Assembly (NCBI RefSeq): GCF_019457915.1
Contig: NZ_JAHZSS010000006.1
Coordinates: forward strand, 62,001 to 126,000
DNA length: 64,000 nt
Source: Neiella holothuriorum
GTDB lineage: Bacteria; Pseudomonadota; Gammaproteobacteria; Enterobacterales; Neiellaceae
Reading direction: 5' to 3'
In this document: positions 26,364 through 36,284 of the stretch, piece by piece
Layout of the letters: every line of letters starts with the position of its first letter
How positions within the stretch are numbered: the first letter of the stretch is position 1
The notes under the pieces: generated by a model
The model's input: only the letters and a program-made list of their open reading frames with translations
Told to the model about the DNA's origin: nothing
Databases searched by the model: none
Position numbers and translations under genes: made by a program

Positions 26364-27546
26364 TTGCCGTTTCTATGACGATTCGTTCCGCGATGTCGTC
26401 TAGTGCAATACTGTCTTCTGAGATCCCCGCACTAGCGACGGCTTGTGGCATACCATATACAACACAGCTTGCCTCATCTTGTGCCCAAATTTTAGCGCCA
26501 TGGGTTTTCAACATGCGGGCGCCATCTCGGCCATCCGCTCCCATTCCGGTTAGCACAATCGCGAGCACTTCACTGCCATACACTTTTGCTGCTGCCCCGA
26601 AAGTAACATCAACACATGGCTTGTAGTTCATTTTCTCGCCGCCATCGATGATCTTAATCCGTCCACTAGACGCATTTCCTTCGATCATCATCTGCTTACC
26701 GCCTGGCGCTAAATAAGCACAACCTGGTTTTATAGCGTCACCATTGGCTGCTTCTTTAACATTAATTTTGCACAGCGTATTGAGGCGTTGCGCAAATGCG
26801 CCGGTAAATGCTGCCGGCATGTGCTGAATCAGGAGTATGGGTAACGGGTAGTTGGCAGGTAAATTTGTTAGCACTGACTGAAGCGCAACAGGACCGCCAG
26901 TTGAAGTGCCAATAGCAAGCAACTTGTATGATTTACCGCTCGCGCGGCTTCGACTAACCGGTCGAGATCTCGGTTGCTCCGTTTGCGCTGTCATTGCCGC
27001 CGCGCGTTGTTTACGCTCGGCATTGGCTTTTTCCAACGCACTCGTCGCACTGCGAACCGCTTGCTGAGTTGACGAAAGCGAATTACGCACTGGCGACGAC
27101 GTGCGAGTAACGGGTTTAGGTTGCGCCTTCATGGGACGCAGACCAAATCGACGTCGGGCAATCTCTTTGATTCGTTGTACTAAGAGATTTGAAGCCTCTT
27201 TCCGATCGCGCGCAATGTCCTCAAATTTTTTCGGTAAAAAGTCCAGCGCCCCCGCCTCTAAAGCGTCTAACGTGGCCTTTGCGCCTTCGTGGGTCAACGA
27301 AGAAAACATCAGAATAGGCACAGGGTTAGCGCCCATAATAGCTTTAACGGCCTCAATCCCGTTCATGACCGGCATTTCAATATCCATGGTCACAACGTCA
27401 GGCTTTAATGTACGGACTTTTTCTACGGCTTCCTTACCGTTTACGGCAGAGTCAATAACCTTCAATCCGGCGTCGGCATCAATAATTTCAGTTACACGCC
27501 GGCGGAAAAAACTGGAGTCATCGACCACCAAAACTTTTAGCTGCAT
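26356..27546 (-). CDS. cheB: Chemotaxis response regulator protein-glutamate methylesterase CheB
   Basis: CheB removes methyl groups from chemoreceptors when phosphorylated by CheA, giving adaptation. The receiver domain (1-120) has Asp10 and phospho-acceptor Asp55 (TMDIEMP). A long basic linker spans about 132-205. The methylesterase domain has the triad Ser215 (GTSTGGP), His242 (IQHMP) and Asp338 (TGMGADG). The 396 residues exceed the E. coli protein because of the linker, as in Pseudomonas. No cheR is present in the window. Confidence 0.97.
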   Translation of the reverse strand: MQLKVLVVDDSSFFRRRVTEIIDADAGLKVIDSAVNGKEAVEKVRTLKPDVVTMDIEMPVMNGIEAVKAIMGANPVPILMFSSLTHEGAKATLDALEAGALDFLPKKFEDIARDRKEASNLLVQRIKEIARRRFGLRPMKAQPKPVTRTSSPVRNSLSSTQQAVRSATSALEKANAERKQRAAAMTAQTEQPRSRPVSRSRASGKSYKLLAIGTSTGGPVALQSVLTNLPANYPLPILLIQHMPAAFTGAFAQRLNTLCKINVKEAANGDAIKPGCAYLAPGGKQMMIEGNASSGRIKIIDGGEKMNYKPCVDVTFGAAAKVYGSEVLAIVLTGMGADGRDGARMLKTHGAKIWAQDEASCVVYGMPQAVASAGISEDSIALDDIAERIVIETANG

Positions 27547-27562
27547 CAGGTTCTCTCTGTTC

Positions 27563-29776
27563 TTACGCTTTGCGTGCGTAGAACTTTAATAAGCTTGGTA
27601 CATCCAGGATAAGGGCAATACCACCATCACTTGTAATTGTAGCGCCTGCCATGCCTGGTGTTCCTTGAAGCATAGTGCCAAGGGGCTTAATCACCACTTC
27701 TTCCTGACCAATTAGAGCATCCACCACAAATCCGATTTGCTGCATGCCGACCTGTACGATAACAACATGCCCTTTGCTCTCGCGGTTACGCGTATCCACA
27801 ACAGCACCACGAACGAGCCATTGTTCAAGATAAAATAATGGGATTGCTCGGTCTCGAACGACGACCGTGACTTGACCATCAACCACATTGGTTTTGCCCA
27901 AATCTAGGTGGAAAATTTCATTGACCGAAGCCAGTGGCAAGGCGAAGGTTTGCTTACCGACCACGACCATCAGCGTTGGCATAATGGCTAGTGTCAGCGG
28001 AACTTTAATTTCTAGGCAAGTACCCATACCGCGTTCAGAGCTAATATGGACAGAGCCGTTCAATTGGGTAATTTTGGTTTTCACCACATCCATGCCTACA
28101 CCACGGCCTGAGATATCAGAAATCTCGGTCTTGGTAGAAAAACCTGGTGCGAAAATCAGGTTATAGGCATCTTCATCGCTCAAGCGAGCGGCGGAGTCAA
28201 CATCAAGAACACCGCGTGAAATGGCTATTTCTTTTAGTTTTTCGGCATCCATACCGGCACCATCATCTTCGATGGTCAACAGAATATGGTCGCCTTCTTG
28301 GCTTGCGGTTAATTTAACTTTACCAGTACGAGGTTTACCAGCTGCCGCTCGGACATCAGGCATTTCAATACCGTGGTCAACAGAGTTTCGAACCAAGTGA
28401 ACCAATGGATCGGCCAAGGCCTCAACTAAGTTTTTATCAAGATCGGTTTCTTCGCCTTCTAACTCTAACTTAATGTCTTTTTTCAAGCTTCGGGCCAAAT
28501 CACGGACAACCCGTGGGAAACGACCAAACACTTTCTTAATTGGCTGCATGCGAGTTTGCATGACCGCGCCTTGTAGGTCGGCAGTCACCACATCTAAGTT
28601 GGCAATGGCTTTCCCCATGTCCTCGTTATTGTGGTTCAAACTCAAGCTTAATAAGCGGTTACGGACCAATACCAGCTCGCCCACCATGTTCATAATTTGG
28701 TCGAGACGCGACGTATCAACTCGAACTGTGGTTTCACTCTGTGGCGGTTTGATTGGCGCTTTTTCTTTTGGCTCTTTAGCCACAGGTGCAGATGCTGCCG
28801 GAGCTTTTGGTGGTGCCGGCGGCGCTTGTGGTGGCGCTTGTTTGACAGGCTCAGGCTGTGACGGTTGAGCAGCTGCAGGTTCAGCTTTAACAGCAGGCGG
28901 CGGTGTTGGAGCTACTGGTTCATCTTTTAGTGTCGGCGAGCCGCCGGCACCGTGCAATTCATCAAGCAACGCCTCGAATTCATCATCTGAAATGGTATCA
29001 CCGCTGGCAGGAGCGGGCGTTTCAGGTACGGCCGGAGCTGGAGTCTCGGCTGCTGCAGCGCCAAAGCTGCCTTTACCATGAAGCTCATCAAGCAGAGCTT
29101 CGAATTCATCGTCGGAAATATCATCGGCGCTGCTAGTCGCGGCTGGTTCGCTAGCGGGTGCTGGCGACGGTTCGACCGGAGCCGTTGCCACAGCGGTTGG
29201 ACTACCACCGGTACCATGCAAATTATCAAGCAAGGCTTCAAATTCATCATCGGTAATGTCTTCAACAGGACCGATACCGCTGGCGGCTGGAGTTTCAGGG
29301 GCTGGCGGAGCAGCAACTGGCTCTGGCGGTGGAGCAACCACAGGGGCTGGCGCTTCTGGTTCAGCGGTAGGTGCTGGCGCGGCGCCTGCAGGTTCACTTA
29401 ATTGATGTAGCGCCTCAAGCAAAGCTGGATCGGCTGCACTTAATGGCTCTCGCGCTTGCACCTGAGCAAACATTTCGTTGATGCTATCGAGCGTTTGCAA
29501 GATGACATCCATCAACTCAGAGGTAACCTGGCGTTGGCCGTTACGCAGAATATCAAAGACGTTTTCTGCACCGTGGCAAGCGTCAACTAATTCGGTTAGC
29601 GAGAGGAAGCCGGCGCCACCTTTGACCGTGTGGAAGCCACGGAAGATTGCGTTTAATAAATCGCTATCTTCTGGGTTGTTCTCCAGATCAACTAACTGCT
29701 CTTGCAGCAGCTCTAGAATTTCTGCAGCTTCAACCAAAAAGTCCTGCAGGATATCTTCATCTAAATCGAATGACAT
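27563..29776 (-). CDS. cheA: Chemotaxis histidine kinase CheA with three FliM-like linker peptides
   Basis: CheA phosphorylates CheY and CheB in response to receptors. The Hpt domain (P1, 1-105) has phospho-site His49 ([12 protein letters not shown]). The dimerisation domain starts near 348, the ATPase follows with NSVDHGIE and GRGVGMDVV, and a CheW-like P5 ends the 737 residues. Between P1 and P3 there is no recognisable folded P2 domain. Instead, a Pro/Ala linker carries three copies of (I)(S/T)[13 protein letters not shown] at 174-188, 220-234 and 262-276. These resemble the CheY-binding N-terminus of FliM. Confidence 0.97.
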   Translation of the reverse strand: MSFDLDEDILQDFLVEAAEILELLQEQLVDLENNPEDSDLLNAIFRGFHTVKGGAGFLSLTELVDACHGAENVFDILRNGQRQVTSELMDVILQTLDSINEMFAQVQAREPLSAADPALLEALHQLSEPAGAAPAPTAEPEAPAPVVAPPPEPVAAPPAPETPAASGIGPVEDITDDEFEALLDNLHGTGGSPTAVATAPVEPSPAPASEPAATSSADDISDDEFEALLDELHGKGSFGAAAAETPAPAVPETPAPASGDTISDDEFEALLDELHGAGGSPTLKDEPVAPTPPPAVKAEPAAAQPSQPEPVKQAPPQAPPAPPKAPAASAPVAKEPKEKAPIKPPQSETTVRVDTSRLDQIMNMVGELVLVRNRLLSLSLNHNNEDMGKAIANLDVVTADLQGAVMQTRMQPIKKVFGRFPRVVRDLARSLKKDIKLELEGEETDLDKNLVEALADPLVHLVRNSVDHGIEMPDVRAAAGKPRTGKVKLTASQEGDHILLTIEDDGAGMDAEKLKEIAISRGVLDVDSAARLSDEDAYNLIFAPGFSTKTEISDISGRGVGMDVVKTKITQLNGSVHISSERGMGTCLEIKVPLTLAIMPTLMVVVGKQTFALPLASVNEIFHLDLGKTNVVDGQVTVVVRDRAIPLFYLEQWLVRGAVVDTRNRESKGHVVIVQVGMQQIGFVVDALIGQEEVVIKPLGTMLQGTPGMAGATITSDGGIALILDVPSLLKFYARKA
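28949..29257 (-). repeat. Three-copy [13 protein letters not shown] peptide repeat inside cheA
   Basis: The codons for the 15-residue unit lie at 29213-29257, 29075-29119 and 28949-28993, spaced 46 and 42 residues apart. The units differ only at one linker-side residue (Ile-Thr or Ile-Ser) and Asn/Glu before LHG, while the Pro/Ala-rich DNA between them has diverged. This shows selection on the peptide rather than recent DNA duplication. Confidence 0.85.
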
Positions 29777-29790
29777 ACTTCAAACTCCCG

Positions 29791-30588
29791 CTAGAATCCA
29801 AGGCTCGATAACAAATCGTCGACTTCATCTTGTCCACTGACCACATCAGTGCGCTCTTCCGCATCGATGACAGGCCCTTCAGCTTCAATGGCGGGTAACG
29901 CTGTGGTTACCTTGGCAGCAGGAGCAACGCTCTCAGCTTGAGCCATGGTGCTTTGGTGATCACCAAAGACCTTCAGCATGTGAATTAAGTTGTCTTCAAC
30001 TTCTCGAACCAGATTGATGACGCGGCGGATCACTTGGCCGGTCAGATCCTGAAAGTCTTGTGCCATTAACACGTCCGTCAACTTACCGTTGAGTTGACTC
30101 GTATCGTCATTCGCTTCTTTCAGGAAGGTATGAGTGTCCTGACACAGGCTTTTGAAATCATCGATGGGCATGCGGCCGTCAACAATGCTTTGCCAACGAG
30201 GCAGCAAATTAGCAAACGACTCATTTAGTTTGTCAGCAACTGGCAAACTGAACTCCACTGCATCCATTGTCTTGTTCGCCGCCTTTTCTGTCATTTCAAT
30301 AACATAGTTCAGGCGAGACTGAGCGTCTGGCATATCTGTGTGAGCCAGCTCAGTAATTCGATCATCAAGTTGGAATTCGTTGAGGGCAGTGTGAAGCTGG
30401 CGAGTCATTTTGCCGATCTGCTCAAACAAATCACTATCAAGGTTCAATAAGCTTCCGACTTCTTGAAAGCTTTTATCAACGGCTTGATCAATAATTTGAT
30501 TGGCTTGTTCAGTATCTCCTTGCTCAAGACTTGCAACCAGTGCACGCGCTTGCTCAAGCGAAATCTTCGGCTCTTTCGTTGTTGTCAT
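29791..30588 (-). CDS. cheZ: CheY-P phosphatase CheZ
   Basis: CheZ dephosphorylates CheY-P and ends the signal. The 265-residue helical protein has the catalytic segment AQDFQDLTGQVIRRV, with Asp181 and Gln185 equivalent to the known active-site pair. The C-terminal tail DEVDDLLSSLGF is the conserved CheY-binding helix. It starts 29 bp after cheY and precedes cheA by 14 bp. Confidence 0.96.
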   Translation of the reverse strand: MTTTKEPKISLEQARALVASLEQGDTEQANQIIDQAVDKSFQEVGSLLNLDSDLFEQIGKMTRQLHTALNEFQLDDRITELAHTDMPDAQSRLNYVIEMTEKAANKTMDAVEFSLPVADKLNESFANLLPRWQSIVDGRMPIDDFKSLCQDTHTFLKEANDDTSQLNGKLTDVLMAQDFQDLTGQVIRRVINLVREVEDNLIHMLKVFGDHQSTMAQAESVAPAAKVTTALPAIEAEGPVIDAEERTDVVSGQDEVDDLLSSLGF

Positions 30589-30617
30589 TATGGCTCCGAC
30601 TCCGCGGCATCGAAATA

Positions 30618-31001
30618 TCAGGCAATTCGCTCAAAAATCTTATCGAGCTTTTCTTTCAACGTAGCTGCTGTAAACGGCTTCACAATGTAACCATTCACAC
30701 CAGCTTGAGCGGCGGCCACAATCTGCTCTCGCTTGGCTTCCGCTGTCACCATCAACACAGGCAAATGCTTGAGTTGGTCGTCAGCACGAATGTTTCTCAG
30801 CAAATCAATACCCTGCATGCCTGGCATATTCCAGTCAGTGACCACGAAGTCGAAGTCACCATTTTTCAGCATAGGCAACGCAGTGCTACCGTCATCGGCT
30901 TCTTGTGTGTTGGTGAACCCGAGATCGCGCAAGAGGTTTTTGATGATTCGCCTCATTGTAGAAAAGTCGTCCACAATCAGGATCTTCATATCTGTATTCA
31001 A
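30618..31001 (-). CDS. cheY: Chemotaxis response regulator CheY
   Basis: CheY-P binds FliM and switches flagellar rotation. The 127-residue single receiver domain has Asp11/Asp12, the phospho-acceptor Asp56 ([11 protein letters not shown]), the switch Thr in MVTAEAKRE and Lys in YIVKPF. The start is a TTG at 31001 with a strong AGGAGGG site six bases upstream. The internal ATG at 30989 is 19 bases from that site and less likely. A sigma-28-like promoter overlaps the end of fliA just upstream. Confidence 0.96.
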   Translation of the reverse strand: MNTDMKILIVDDFSTMRRIIKNLLRDLGFTNTQEADDGSTALPMLKNGDFDFVVTDWNMPGMQGIDLLRNIRADDQLKHLPVLMVTAEAKREQIVAAAQAGVNGYIVKPFTAATLKEKLDKIFERIA

Positions 31002-31034
31002 AGCGAGCCCTCCTACAGGCGCATTTTAAAAATG

Positions 31035-31061
31035 TTATCGGTTAATCTTGCCAAGACTGAA
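31035..31061 (-). promoter_or_regulatory. Sigma-28 (FliA) type promoter of cheY
   Basis: On the minus strand TTCAGTCT, an 11-base spacer and ACCGATAA match the FliA consensus TAAAGTTT-N11-GCCGATAA at 5/8 and 7/8 positions. It overlaps the end of fliA and lies about 35 bp before cheY, a known place for a class IV chemotaxis promoter. Confidence 0.55.
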
Positions 31062-31758
31062 GTCTGGCTTTCAAGCGATGCATTGCTTGTGAGTGAATTT
31101 GGCAGACTCGCGATTCACTCACACTCAGCACATCGCCGATTTCTCTTAAATTTAATTCGTCATCGTAATACAACGACAATACCAATGCTTCTCTCTCTGG
31201 CAAAGTTTTGATGGCGTCGACTAAAGATTGCTGAAATTGTTCCTGACTCATGTCATGGAACGGTGTCGATTCCTGTCCTTGCCACTCTGGGTTCAATGCA
31301 TCTTCCGATACGCCCAGGTCTTCAATGCCAATGATCCGACCACTATTTAGGGTCGCAATGAGTTGGTGGTATTCGGTTAAGCCCATTTCGAGCTTTGCCG
31401 CCACCTCCGCATCTTGTGCATCGCGTCCAGTTTGTTGCTCAACGGTTTTAATTGCTTCGGCAACACGCCGACTTTGTTGATGCACTGAGCGCGGTGACCA
31501 ATCACCACGACGCAACTCGTCAAGCATTGCGCCGCGAATTCGAATACCGGCATAGGTTTCAAACGCGGCACCTTTGCTCTGATCGTAATTTTTAAGTGCT
31601 TCAAGCAAACCAATCATGCCTGCTTGAATTAAGTCGTCTACCTGAACGCTAGCCGGTAGCCTTCCTTTTAAGTGATGTGCAATTCGCTTCACCAAGTCCG
31701 CATGTTGCCGAACTAAATCGTCCCGCTGTTGCTCCTGGTAAAGGGCAGCTTTATTCAC
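31042..31758 (-). CDS. fliA: Flagellar sigma factor FliA (sigma-28)
   Basis: FliA directs transcription of late flagellar genes such as flagellin. The start is the GTG at 31758 with AGGAAG nine bases upstream, giving the usual 238 residues; a longer frame from 31791 would run 41 bp into fleN. Region 2 includes AAFETYAGIRIRGAMLDELRRGDW and region 4 ends REIGDVLSVSESRVCQIHSQAMHRLKARL, a helix-turn-helix. It overlaps fleN by 8 bp. Confidence 0.96.
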   Translation of the reverse strand: MNKAALYQEQQRDDLVRQHADLVKRIAHHLKGRLPASVQVDDLIQAGMIGLLEALKNYDQSKGAAFETYAGIRIRGAMLDELRRGDWSPRSVHQQSRRVAEAIKTVEQQTGRDAQDAEVAAKLEMGLTEYHQLIATLNSGRIIGIEDLGVSEDALNPEWQGQESTPFHDMSQEQFQQSLVDAIKTLPEREALVLSLYYDDELNLREIGDVLSVSESRVCQIHSQAMHRLKARLQSWQD

Positions 31759-32629
31759 TGAGTGAGTCTTCCTGCTCTCTCGCGGTACCATTCAACAACT
31801 GCTCAACAAAAAAGGTCAAATGCCCTTGCGGTTGAGATGGAATTGGCCAAGTTGTCACTTTCGATGCCAATGTTTTATAGGCAATCGAGGCCGCTGATTT
31901 TGGAAACTCTTCGACCACAACCTTTTGTTTGCGAACTGCGCGGCGAACATTTTCGTCGAATGGCACAATTGCAACCAACTCTAAAGCGACATCGAGAAAT
32001 CGATCCGTCACTTTGGTTAACTTGGCGAACAACTCTTGCCCTTCGCGCAGGCTTCTCACCATGTTGGCTACAATTTTGAATTTGAATAGACCGTGCTCGC
32101 GATTAAGAAGTTTAATCAGTGCATAAGCATCGGTGATGGAGGTGGGTTCATCACATACAACCACTACCACATCTTGTGAGGCGCGAGAGAAACTCAGCAC
32201 CATGTCCGAAATCCCAGCTGCTGTATCAACAATTAGGACATCGTAATCATCTTGTAACTCACTGAAAGCTCTAACCAAACCGGCATGTTCAGTCGGTGTT
32301 AATTCCACCATGCTGCGCATACCAGACGAGGCTGGAACAATTGATATACCTTGTGGGCCTTCTAACATGATCTCTTCTAGATCACATTCGCCGGAAAGGA
32401 CGTGAGAAATGTTTTTGTGTACTCGCAAGCCTAACAATACGTCGACGTTTGCTAAGCCTAAATCGGCGTCAAGTACAACCACACGCTGGCCTTGTGACGC
32501 TAAAGACACAGCCAGATTGATGGAAACGTTTGTTTTACCTACGCCTCCCTTACCGCCTGTTACAGCAATGACTTTCACCATTTTACGGCGATTCATATTT
32601 CTCAACCCTGTTGCTTGGTCCAGTTCCAT
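31751..32629 (-). CDS. fleN: Flagellar number regulator FleN (FlhG)
   Basis: FleN (FlhG) is a MinD-like ATPase that limits flagellar number by binding the activator FleQ. The 292-residue protein has the deviant Walker A KGGVGKTN (27-34), VLDADLGLANVD, and the C-terminal amphipathic region after LASKVTTW. Either the ATG at 32629 (AGG four bases upstream) or the one at 32596 (AGGG nine bases upstream) could start it; the longer form is listed. It follows flhF, its usual partner in setting flagellar position and number. Confidence 0.95.
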   Translation of the reverse strand: MELDQATGLRNMNRRKMVKVIAVTGGKGGVGKTNVSINLAVSLASQGQRVVVLDADLGLANVDVLLGLRVHKNISHVLSGECDLEEIMLEGPQGISIVPASSGMRSMVELTPTEHAGLVRAFSELQDDYDVLIVDTAAGISDMVLSFSRASQDVVVVVCDEPTSITDAYALIKLLNREHGLFKFKIVANMVRSLREGQELFAKLTKVTDRFLDVALELVAIVPFDENVRRAVRKQKVVVEEFPKSAASIAYKTLASKVTTWPIPSQPQGHLTFFVEQLLNGTAREQEDSLSE

Positions 32630-32638
32630 ACTACCTAT

Positions 32639-34045
32639 TTATAGCCTCATATGTTGCTTCCGACTATCTGATGTCTGTGAGTTTGCCTGTACTTTACGCT
32701 GACGGCTAGCGGCTAATGTAAATGCTTGTTTAACTAAATAGCTCGCATCGGCAACCCGAAGATCTTCTGGCACTCGTTGACCGTCGCTAAGATACCCGAT
32801 TGGCATCGCATTTTGAATCGCAACGCTAATGCACTCGCCAAGGCTGAGACATTCATCGAGTTTGGTGAAAATGCAACCACGCAGCGGGATTTGACGGAAT
32901 TGCTCAATCGCCTCTTGCATCACATCGCGCTGTGCCGTAGCAGGCAACACCAGATAACTCTTTATTTTAACACGGCTATTGCTAATTAATGTATTTAACT
33001 GCTCATTGAGACGCATATCACGTTGCCCCATGCCCGCAGTATCAATGAGAATCAGCTTGCGATGGCGAAGTTGGTACAGCTGATCGGCCAATTCATCGGG
33101 GTTTTTCGCGCTTCGCACCGGACAGCCTAAGATCCGACCATAGGTAGCGAGTTGATCTAGCGCACCAATTCTATAGCTATCGGTGGAAATGAGCGCAACC
33201 TGATCGGCGCCATATTGTGCAGCAAAGCGGGCTGCCAGTTTAGCAACCGTTGTTGTTTTGCCAACACCTGTCGGACCGACTAAGGCCACAACACCGCCTT
33301 GGCGTAGAATTTCATCTTCTGTGACGACCAATTGCTCGGTCAGTAATTGCTGCAATTGTTTCCACGCTTCACGTCCCGTGGTGTGTTCACCAATGTAGCA
33401 AGCAAACTGATCCGCGAGGTTCTCGGCAATACCCATTTTACAAAGCTGTTTGACCAACATGGCACGAACCGGCTCAGAGCGCTCCATTTCTTGCTTCATT
33501 AAGCCTGACAGTTGGTGCTCAAGCAATTGACGCATGGCCAACATTTCTTCTTTCAGTGCTTCGATTTCGGCCGGGTTAGTCGCCGGAGCCGCTGGCGTCG
33601 TTGGGGCCATTTCTTGACGCCCACTGACATCAGCAAAGGCTGGGTTAACCGGGCGCTTGGTTTTGGCTGGCGTTTGTTCTAATTGCTGCTGCTGACGTTT
33701 TAATAGGCTATGCAGGCTATCGGCAGGCGCTTCTGGTTGACGAGTCGAAGTCGATGGTTTCGTCGGCTGACTCAAGCCAAGTGAAGCCAATTTCTTTTTG
33801 AAACCAGACAAATCAATTTTATCGTCAGTCAATTGGCGCTGTGCGGCAGCTTGTTGTTGTAGCGTTTCGATAGCACGTTGAGGAGCAGGTGCTTGGGTAT
33901 CCGTCTCAGCGTCAATGCCAGCAACCAGCTCAATACCACCAGTTACTTTCTTGCTCGACATGATTACCGCATCGGCACCCATCACTTCTTTTACTTCGGC
34001 CAAAGCAGTACGCATGTCTTTGGCAAAAAAGCGTTTCATTTTCAC
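32639..34045 (-). CDS. flhF: Flagellar biosynthesis SRP-type GTPase FlhF
   Basis: FlhF marks the cell pole where the flagellum is built. The 468 residues comprise a basic N-terminal region (1-130), a helical N domain, and a GTPase G domain with P-loop GPTGVGKT (257-264), the DTAGMGQRD motif and TKLDECLSLG. The start is a GTG at 34045 with AGGAG eight bases upstream; an ATG two codons later is a poorer fit. It lies between flhA and fleN as in other polar flagellates. Confidence 0.96.
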   Translation of the reverse strand: MKMKRFFAKDMRTALAEVKEVMGADAVIMSSKKVTGGIELVAGIDAETDTQAPAPQRAIETLQQQAAAQRQLTDDKIDLSGFKKKLASLGLSQPTKPSTSTRQPEAPADSLHSLLKRQQQQLEQTPAKTKRPVNPAFADVSGRQEMAPTTPAAPATNPAEIEALKEEMLAMRQLLEHQLSGLMKQEMERSEPVRAMLVKQLCKMGIAENLADQFACYIGEHTTGREAWKQLQQLLTEQLVVTEDEILRQGGVVALVGPTGVGKTTTVAKLAARFAAQYGADQVALISTDSYRIGALDQLATYGRILGCPVRSAKNPDELADQLYQLRHRKLILIDTAGMGQRDMRLNEQLNTLISNSRVKIKSYLVLPATAQRDVMQEAIEQFRQIPLRGCIFTKLDECLSLGECISVAIQNAMPIGYLSDGQRVPEDLRVADASYLVKQAFTLAASRQRKVQANSQTSDSRKQHMRL

Positions 34046-34069
34046 GAGTTAATCTCCTCAAGGTATCCG

Positions 34070-36169
34070 TTACTGGCCAATCGAGCTGACGATTTTTATT
34101 TGTTTGTCGTCAGGAATTTCCTGGTAGGCCAGCACTCGCATGCTCGGAATCGTATTTTTGATAAAGCGCGCTAGGGTGTTTCGCAACACACCGGATGTCA
34201 GCAAAATCGCTGGCTGGCCAGCAAGTTCTTGTTGCTGAGCCACTTCTTGCAGTGAACGCTGCATACGCTCTGCAAGACCCGGTTCAATAGCAGCGCCCTC
34301 ATTTCCGGCGGCTTGGAGAGACTGGTGCAACATTTGTTCCAACTCTGGCAACAGCGCCACAACTGGCAACTCATGCTCCAACCCGTTGATTTCTTGTATA
34401 ATTAATCGTTTTATTGCCACACGAACGGCAGCGGTTAGAACGTCAGTATCTTGACTCCGAGGCGCATACTCGCGAACCGTTTGCAAAATACTGCGCATGT
34501 CTCGAATCGGTACGCCTTCATTGAGTAAGTTTTGCATGACCTTGGTTAAGGTGCTCAGCGGCAGCAGATCGGGCACGAGACCTTCAACCAATTTCGGATA
34601 TTTACGGCTCATCATGTCCAGCAGATTCTGTACTTCTTCATGCCCAAGCAAGGTTGCCGCTTGGTTCGTGAGCAGCTGGCTCAAGTGAGTCGCAATAACG
34701 GTTGAGCAATCAACCACGGTATAGCCAAGCGCCTGTGCTTGTTCGCGCATGTTGGGGTCAATCCACACCGCATCGAGACCAAACGCAGGATCTTTGGTTT
34801 TAGTACCGCTCATTTCTCCAAATACTTGGCCCGGGTTGATGGCCATGTCTTTGCCTGGCATGACTTCGGCTTCACCGACAGAAACGCCCATCAATGAGAT
34901 GCGGTAGTTATTGGCAGGTAGGTCAAGGTTGTCGCGAATGTGAACCGCCGGCACCAAAAAGCCAAATTCTTGTGAGAGCTTTTTGCGAACGCCCTTGATT
35001 CGGTTGAGTAATTCGCCGCCCTGACCTTTATCCACCATTGGGATCAGTCGGTAACCGACTTCTAAACCAATAACATCAACGTGCTGCACATCATCCCAAG
35101 ACAGCTCTTTTTGCTGCTGAGTTTTCACTTGGGTTTGTTTTTCTTTTTCTACTTCTTGAACCTGCGCAGCGGCTTTTTGATCGCGTTTGTGAGTACCAAA
35201 CCAAGCACCACCAGCAGCAACAAGCGCCAACGACAAAAATGCAAAATGCGGCATTCCCGGCACGATGCCCATGACAAATAAAATACCTGCGCTAATTGCC
35301 AACGCCTTTGGACTTTCAAACAGCTGTAGTACAACCTGCTCGCCCATGTCCTGATCGGTATTTTGACGCGTCACCATAATCGCCGCGGCAATCGACAGCA
35401 ATAACGATGGAATTTGTGCCACCAAGCCGTCACCAATGGTCAACAAGGTATAAATTTGTACCGCTTCGCCAAACAATAATTCGTGCTGCACCATACCAAT
35501 GACAAAGCCACCGATGATGTTGATAAACAGAATCAAAATACCGGCAATCGCATCACCTTTTACAAATTTACTGGCACCGTCCATTGAGCCGTAAAAGTCC
35601 GCTTCTTGGGCAATATCTTCACGTCGTGCTTTGGCCTGTTCTTGCGAGATCAAACCAGCATTCAAATCGGCGTCAATCGCCATTTGTTTGCCCGGCATTG
35701 CATCTAAGGTAAAGCGAGCACTTACTTCCGAGATGCGCCCTGCACCTTTGGTTACCACTACAAAGTTGATAATGACGAGAATCAAAAACACCACCAGACC
35801 AACAGCGTAGTTACCGCCAATCACCACATTACCGAAGGCTTCAATCACTTGACCGGCAGCATCGCCACCCTCGTGACCTTCCAACAACACTACCCGAGTA
35901 GAGGCAACGTTAAGCGCCAAACGAAGTAATGTTGCGACAAGTAGTACTGTGGGAAAAGCAGAAAATTCGAGCGGTCGGCGGGTATACACAGTGACGAGCA
36001 ACACCACCATGGATAAAGAAATATTAAAGGCAAAGAGGATATCCAGTAGCAGCGGCGGCATTGGTAAAGTAACCATTGCCAGCGATGCCAACACCATGAT
36101 TGGAACGCCCATGCCTGATAGATTAATACGACCAGATTTAACGTTATCGAAGGTTGCAGCCAGGTTCAT
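34070..36169 (-). CDS. flhA: Flagellar type III export gate protein FlhA
   Basis: FlhA forms the nonameric export gate ring of the flagellar type III secretion system. The 699-residue protein has about eight N-terminal membrane segments (20-330), with the FHIPEP signature region around LLVATLLRLALNVASTRVVLL and GGRISEVSARFTLDAMPGKQMAIDADLNAG-like residues between spans. A large cytoplasmic domain from about 350 ends SSIGQ. A sigma-54 promoter lies in the 115-bp gap upstream. Confidence 0.97.
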   Translation of the reverse strand: MNLAATFDNVKSGRINLSGMGVPIMVLASLAMVTLPMPPLLLDILFAFNISLSMVVLLVTVYTRRPLEFSAFPTVLLVATLLRLALNVASTRVVLLEGHEGGDAAGQVIEAFGNVVIGGNYAVGLVVFLILVIINFVVVTKGAGRISEVSARFTLDAMPGKQMAIDADLNAGLISQEQAKARREDIAQEADFYGSMDGASKFVKGDAIAGILILFINIIGGFVIGMVQHELLFGEAVQIYTLLTIGDGLVAQIPSLLLSIAAAIMVTRQNTDQDMGEQVVLQLFESPKALAISAGILFVMGIVPGMPHFAFLSLALVAAGGAWFGTHKRDQKAAAQVQEVEKEKQTQVKTQQQKELSWDDVQHVDVIGLEVGYRLIPMVDKGQGGELLNRIKGVRKKLSQEFGFLVPAVHIRDNLDLPANNYRISLMGVSVGEAEVMPGKDMAINPGQVFGEMSGTKTKDPAFGLDAVWIDPNMREQAQALGYTVVDCSTVIATHLSQLLTNQAATLLGHEEVQNLLDMMSRKYPKLVEGLVPDLLPLSTLTKVMQNLLNEGVPIRDMRSILQTVREYAPRSQDTDVLTAAVRVAIKRLIIQEINGLEHELPVVALLPELEQMLHQSLQAAGNEGAAIEPGLAERMQRSLQEVAQQQELAGQPAILLTSGVLRNTLARFIKNTIPSMRVLAYQEIPDDKQIKIVSSIGQ

Positions 36170-36214
36170 TCAAAAACTCTTCAGCGCCAGAATATTGTCA
36201 TTGTGGGTGATGTC

Positions 36215-36231
36215 TGCAAAGAGTGCGCCAA
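36215..36231 (-). promoter_or_regulatory. Sigma-54 promoter of flhA
   Basis: The minus-strand sequence TTGGCGCACTCTTTGCA has the -24 GG and -12 GC exactly ten bases apart, as in TGGCAC-N5-TTGCA. Predicted start is near 36205, about 36 bp before flhA. The likely activators are the FleQ/FleR proteins encoded in this window. Confidence 0.8.
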
Positions 36232-36284
36232 GGAAGAACTCGGCATTAAAACTAAAGCGGGTAGGCAATGTGAGAAAGCAAAAA

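Noticed and set aside
28700-29400. Frameshift or misassembly in the CheA linker because of repeats
   Set aside because: The frame is continuous through all three repeats and the P1 and P3 domains are in the same frame.
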